NCBI GenBank assembly: GCA_021780395.1 | Contig: JAJXYU010000098.1 | Span: forward strand, 1-6,828 | DNA from: Pseudomonadota bacterium | GTDB taxonomy: Bacteria; Pseudomonadota; Gammaproteobacteria; Steroidobacterales; Steroidobacteraceae | Direction of reading: 5' to 3' | Length of the DNA: 6,828 bases | Shown: piece by piece, positions 5,971 to 6,828 of the stretch | Layout of the letters: every line of letters begins with the position of its first letter | Position numbering within the stretch: position 1 is the stretch's first letter | Notes under the pieces: generated by a model | What the model saw: the letters and a program-made list of their open reading frames with translations, nothing else | Databases searched by the model: none | What the model was told of the DNA's origin: nothing | Position numbers and translations under genes: made by a program

Positions 5971-5986
5971 TGGCACGGGACTTGCT
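5971..5986 (+). promoter_or_regulatory. Sigma-54 (RpoN) promoter for flgB-flgC
   Basis: TGGCACG-GGAC-TTGCT matches the sigma-54 consensus TGGCACG-N4-TTGCW at every fixed position, with GG at 5972-5973 and GC at 5984-5985 (10 bases between). Transcription should start near 5997, leaving a 19-base leader that just contains the flgB ribosome site. An additional upstream TGGCACG (5952-5958) lacks a proper -12 box. The site faces away from the matching flgA promoter, so the two operons probably share activator control. Confidence 0.87.
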
Positions 5987-6015
5987 ACAGATCCAGGCGA
6001 GGAGGTCACCGGTCG

Positions 6016-6441
6016 ATGTTCCAGCACCTGTTCGGTATCCACGAGAAGGCCCTGTTGCTCTACGGCGAGCGCATGGGCGTGCTCGCCGCGAACCTCGCGA
6101 ACGCGGACACACCGGGTTACAAGGCCCGCGACATCGACTTTCGGCAGATCCTCGCGCAGTCGGACGGCGACGCCGCGACCGGCACGCCGCTCGCGATCGC
6201 CGGGCCGCGCCCGGTCGTTCTCGCGGCGCCGGATTCGGGACAGATCTCGCCGTCCGCGGGCGGCGGCGCGCCGCTCGCGCTGAAATACCGGATCCCGTAT
6301 CAAGCCTCGCTCGACGGCAACACGGTCGAGATGCCGGTCGAGCAGGCGGCGTTCGCCGAGAACAACGTCCGTTACCAGGCGAGCCTCGGCTTCATCAACG
6401 ACGAAATCTCCGACCTGCGTCTCGCGATCACCGGCCAGTAG
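6016..6441 (+). CDS. flgB: FlgB, flagellar proximal rod protein
   Basis: This is a 141-residue FlgB, a component of the proximal rod in the periplasmic drive shaft, exported by the flagellar type III system without a cleaved signal. It shows the rod/hook family N-terminal motif NLANADTPGYKARDIDF (about 28-44) and the C-terminal block VEMPVEQAAFAENNVRYQ followed by a helical tail of FINDEISDLRLAITGQ, which together form the coiled-coil ends of axial proteins. The variable middle is Gly/Ala-rich. Length is normal (about 130-140). The start is ATG at 6016, with the GAGGAGG ribosome site at 5999-6005, 10 bases upstream and just inside the predicted transcript; the frame is open further upstream but that part covers the promoter. 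It is first in an operon with flgC, 20 bases later. Confidence 0.96.
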   Translation: MFQHLFGIHEKALLLYGERMGVLAANLANADTPGYKARDIDFRQILAQSDGDAATGTPLAIAGPRPVVLAAPDSGQISPSAGGGAPLALKYRIPYQASLDGNTVEMPVEQAAFAENNVRYQASLGFINDEISDLRLAITGQ

Positions 6442-6461
6442 CGACCGCGAAGGGAGCGACG

Positions 6462-6828
6462 ATGTCATTGTTCAGCGTCTTCAACATCGCCGGCTCGGCG
6501 CTCAATGCCGAAACGGTGCGGCTCAACACGACCGCGAGCAATCTCGCGAACGCCGAGAGCGAGAGCGGCGACCCGACTCAGGTCTATCGGGCGCGGGAGC
6601 CGGTGTTCCAGACCGTCCTGCGTTCGGCCGGTGCCGACCCGAACACCGCCGGCGCGATCGCCGGGGTGCGCGTGCTCGGAATCGTCCAGAGCCAGACGCC
6701 GCCGCCGATGCGCTACCAGCCCGACTCGCCGCTCGCGAACAAGCAAGGCTACGTGTACGTGTCGAACGTCAACCCGGTCGAGGAGCTCGCGAACATGATC
6801 TCGGCGAATCGATCGTTCGCGACGGACG
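6462..6828 (+). CDS. flgC: FlgC, flagellar proximal rod protein (3' end cut by window)
   Basis: The first 122 codons of FlgC, a rod protein that stacks with FlgB and FlgF, are present; the usual length is about 135-150, so only the C-terminal tail is missing. The N-terminus is typical (MSLFSVFNIAGSALNAETVRL followed shortly by NTTASNLANAES), with a later YRAREPVFQ and the conserved PDSPLANKQGYVYVSNVNP leading into VEELANMISANRSFATD near the end. AGGGAG lies 5 bases before the ATG. It follows flgB with a 20-base gap and must be co-transcribed from the same sigma-54 promoter; flgD and the rest of the rod/hook genes would be expected next, outside the window. Confidence 0.95.
   Translation, partial: MSLFSVFNIAGSALNAETVRLNTTASNLANAESESGDPTQVYRAREPVFQTVLRSAGADPNTAGAIAGVRVLGIVQSQTPPPMRYQPDSPLANKQGYVYVSNVNPVEELANMISANRSFATD

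Noticed and set aside
5875..6015. Longer N-terminus for flgB (188 codons)
   Set aside because: The additional part covers the sigma-54 promoter and the ribosome site, and FlgB homologues begin at the MFQHLFG-type N-terminus.
5782..6468. Upstream extension of the flgA frame to 483 codons on the minus strand
   Set aside because: The extension passes through both sigma-54 promoters and antisense to flgB, and the signal peptide of FlgA starts only near 5781.

Overview
The window is high-GC bacterial DNA (about 70% by eye) and every supported gene looks chromosomal. It most likely comes from a gammaproteobacterium. The flagellar genes are arranged as flgA-flgM-flgN diverging from flgB-flgC, as in Pseudomonas- and Vibrio-type flagellar clusters. 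Two sequences matching the sigma-54 consensus exactly face outward from the flgA/flgB gap, and the csrA-like gene resembles the RsmN/RsmF variant known from Pseudomonas. A betaproteobacterium cannot be excluded, because very long tandem UvrA proteins also occur there. No tRNA, rRNA, CRISPR array, insertion sequence or prophage gene was seen.

Left region (1-3535, minus strand): one very large gene running off the left edge. It encodes a UvrA-type DNA-damage-recognition ATPase built as a tandem duplication. A complete first UvrA unit (two Walker A motifs, two Cys4 zinc modules, two LSGGE signatures) is joined by a Pro/Ala/Thr-rich linker to a second unit whose first Walker A is visible. It starts from a TTG overlapping the end of a small single-domain PilZ (c-di-GMP receptor) gene at 3522-3797. 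A large plus-strand open frame across this region is only its antisense shadow.

Middle region (3897-5781, minus strand), in transcription order: flgA (P-ring chaperone), a 142-bp gap with a sigma-28-type promoter, flgM (anti-sigma-28), flgN (FlgK/FlgL export chaperone) and a csrA/rsmF-like RNA-binding regulator. flgM, flgN and csrA are separated by only 3 bases each. After about 100 bp and a possible sigma-70 -10 element come pilZ and uvrA.

Right region (6016-6828, plus strand): flgB and the first 122 codons of flgC, which encode rod proteins, behind the second sigma-54 promoter.

Working model (inference): a sigma-54 activator bound near a palindrome between the divergent promoters switches on flgA and flgBC together. 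After the hook-basal body is built and FlgM is exported, sigma-28 raises flgMN-csrA expression from the internal promoter. The RsmF-like protein and the PilZ protein could add mRNA-level and c-di-GMP control to motility. The most notable points are the tandem UvrA whose N-terminal unit seems to have lost the normal UvrB-binding motif, the RsmF-like gene inside the flgMN operon, the almost leaderless flgA transcript predicted from its promoter, and GGA motifs in the flgM leader.
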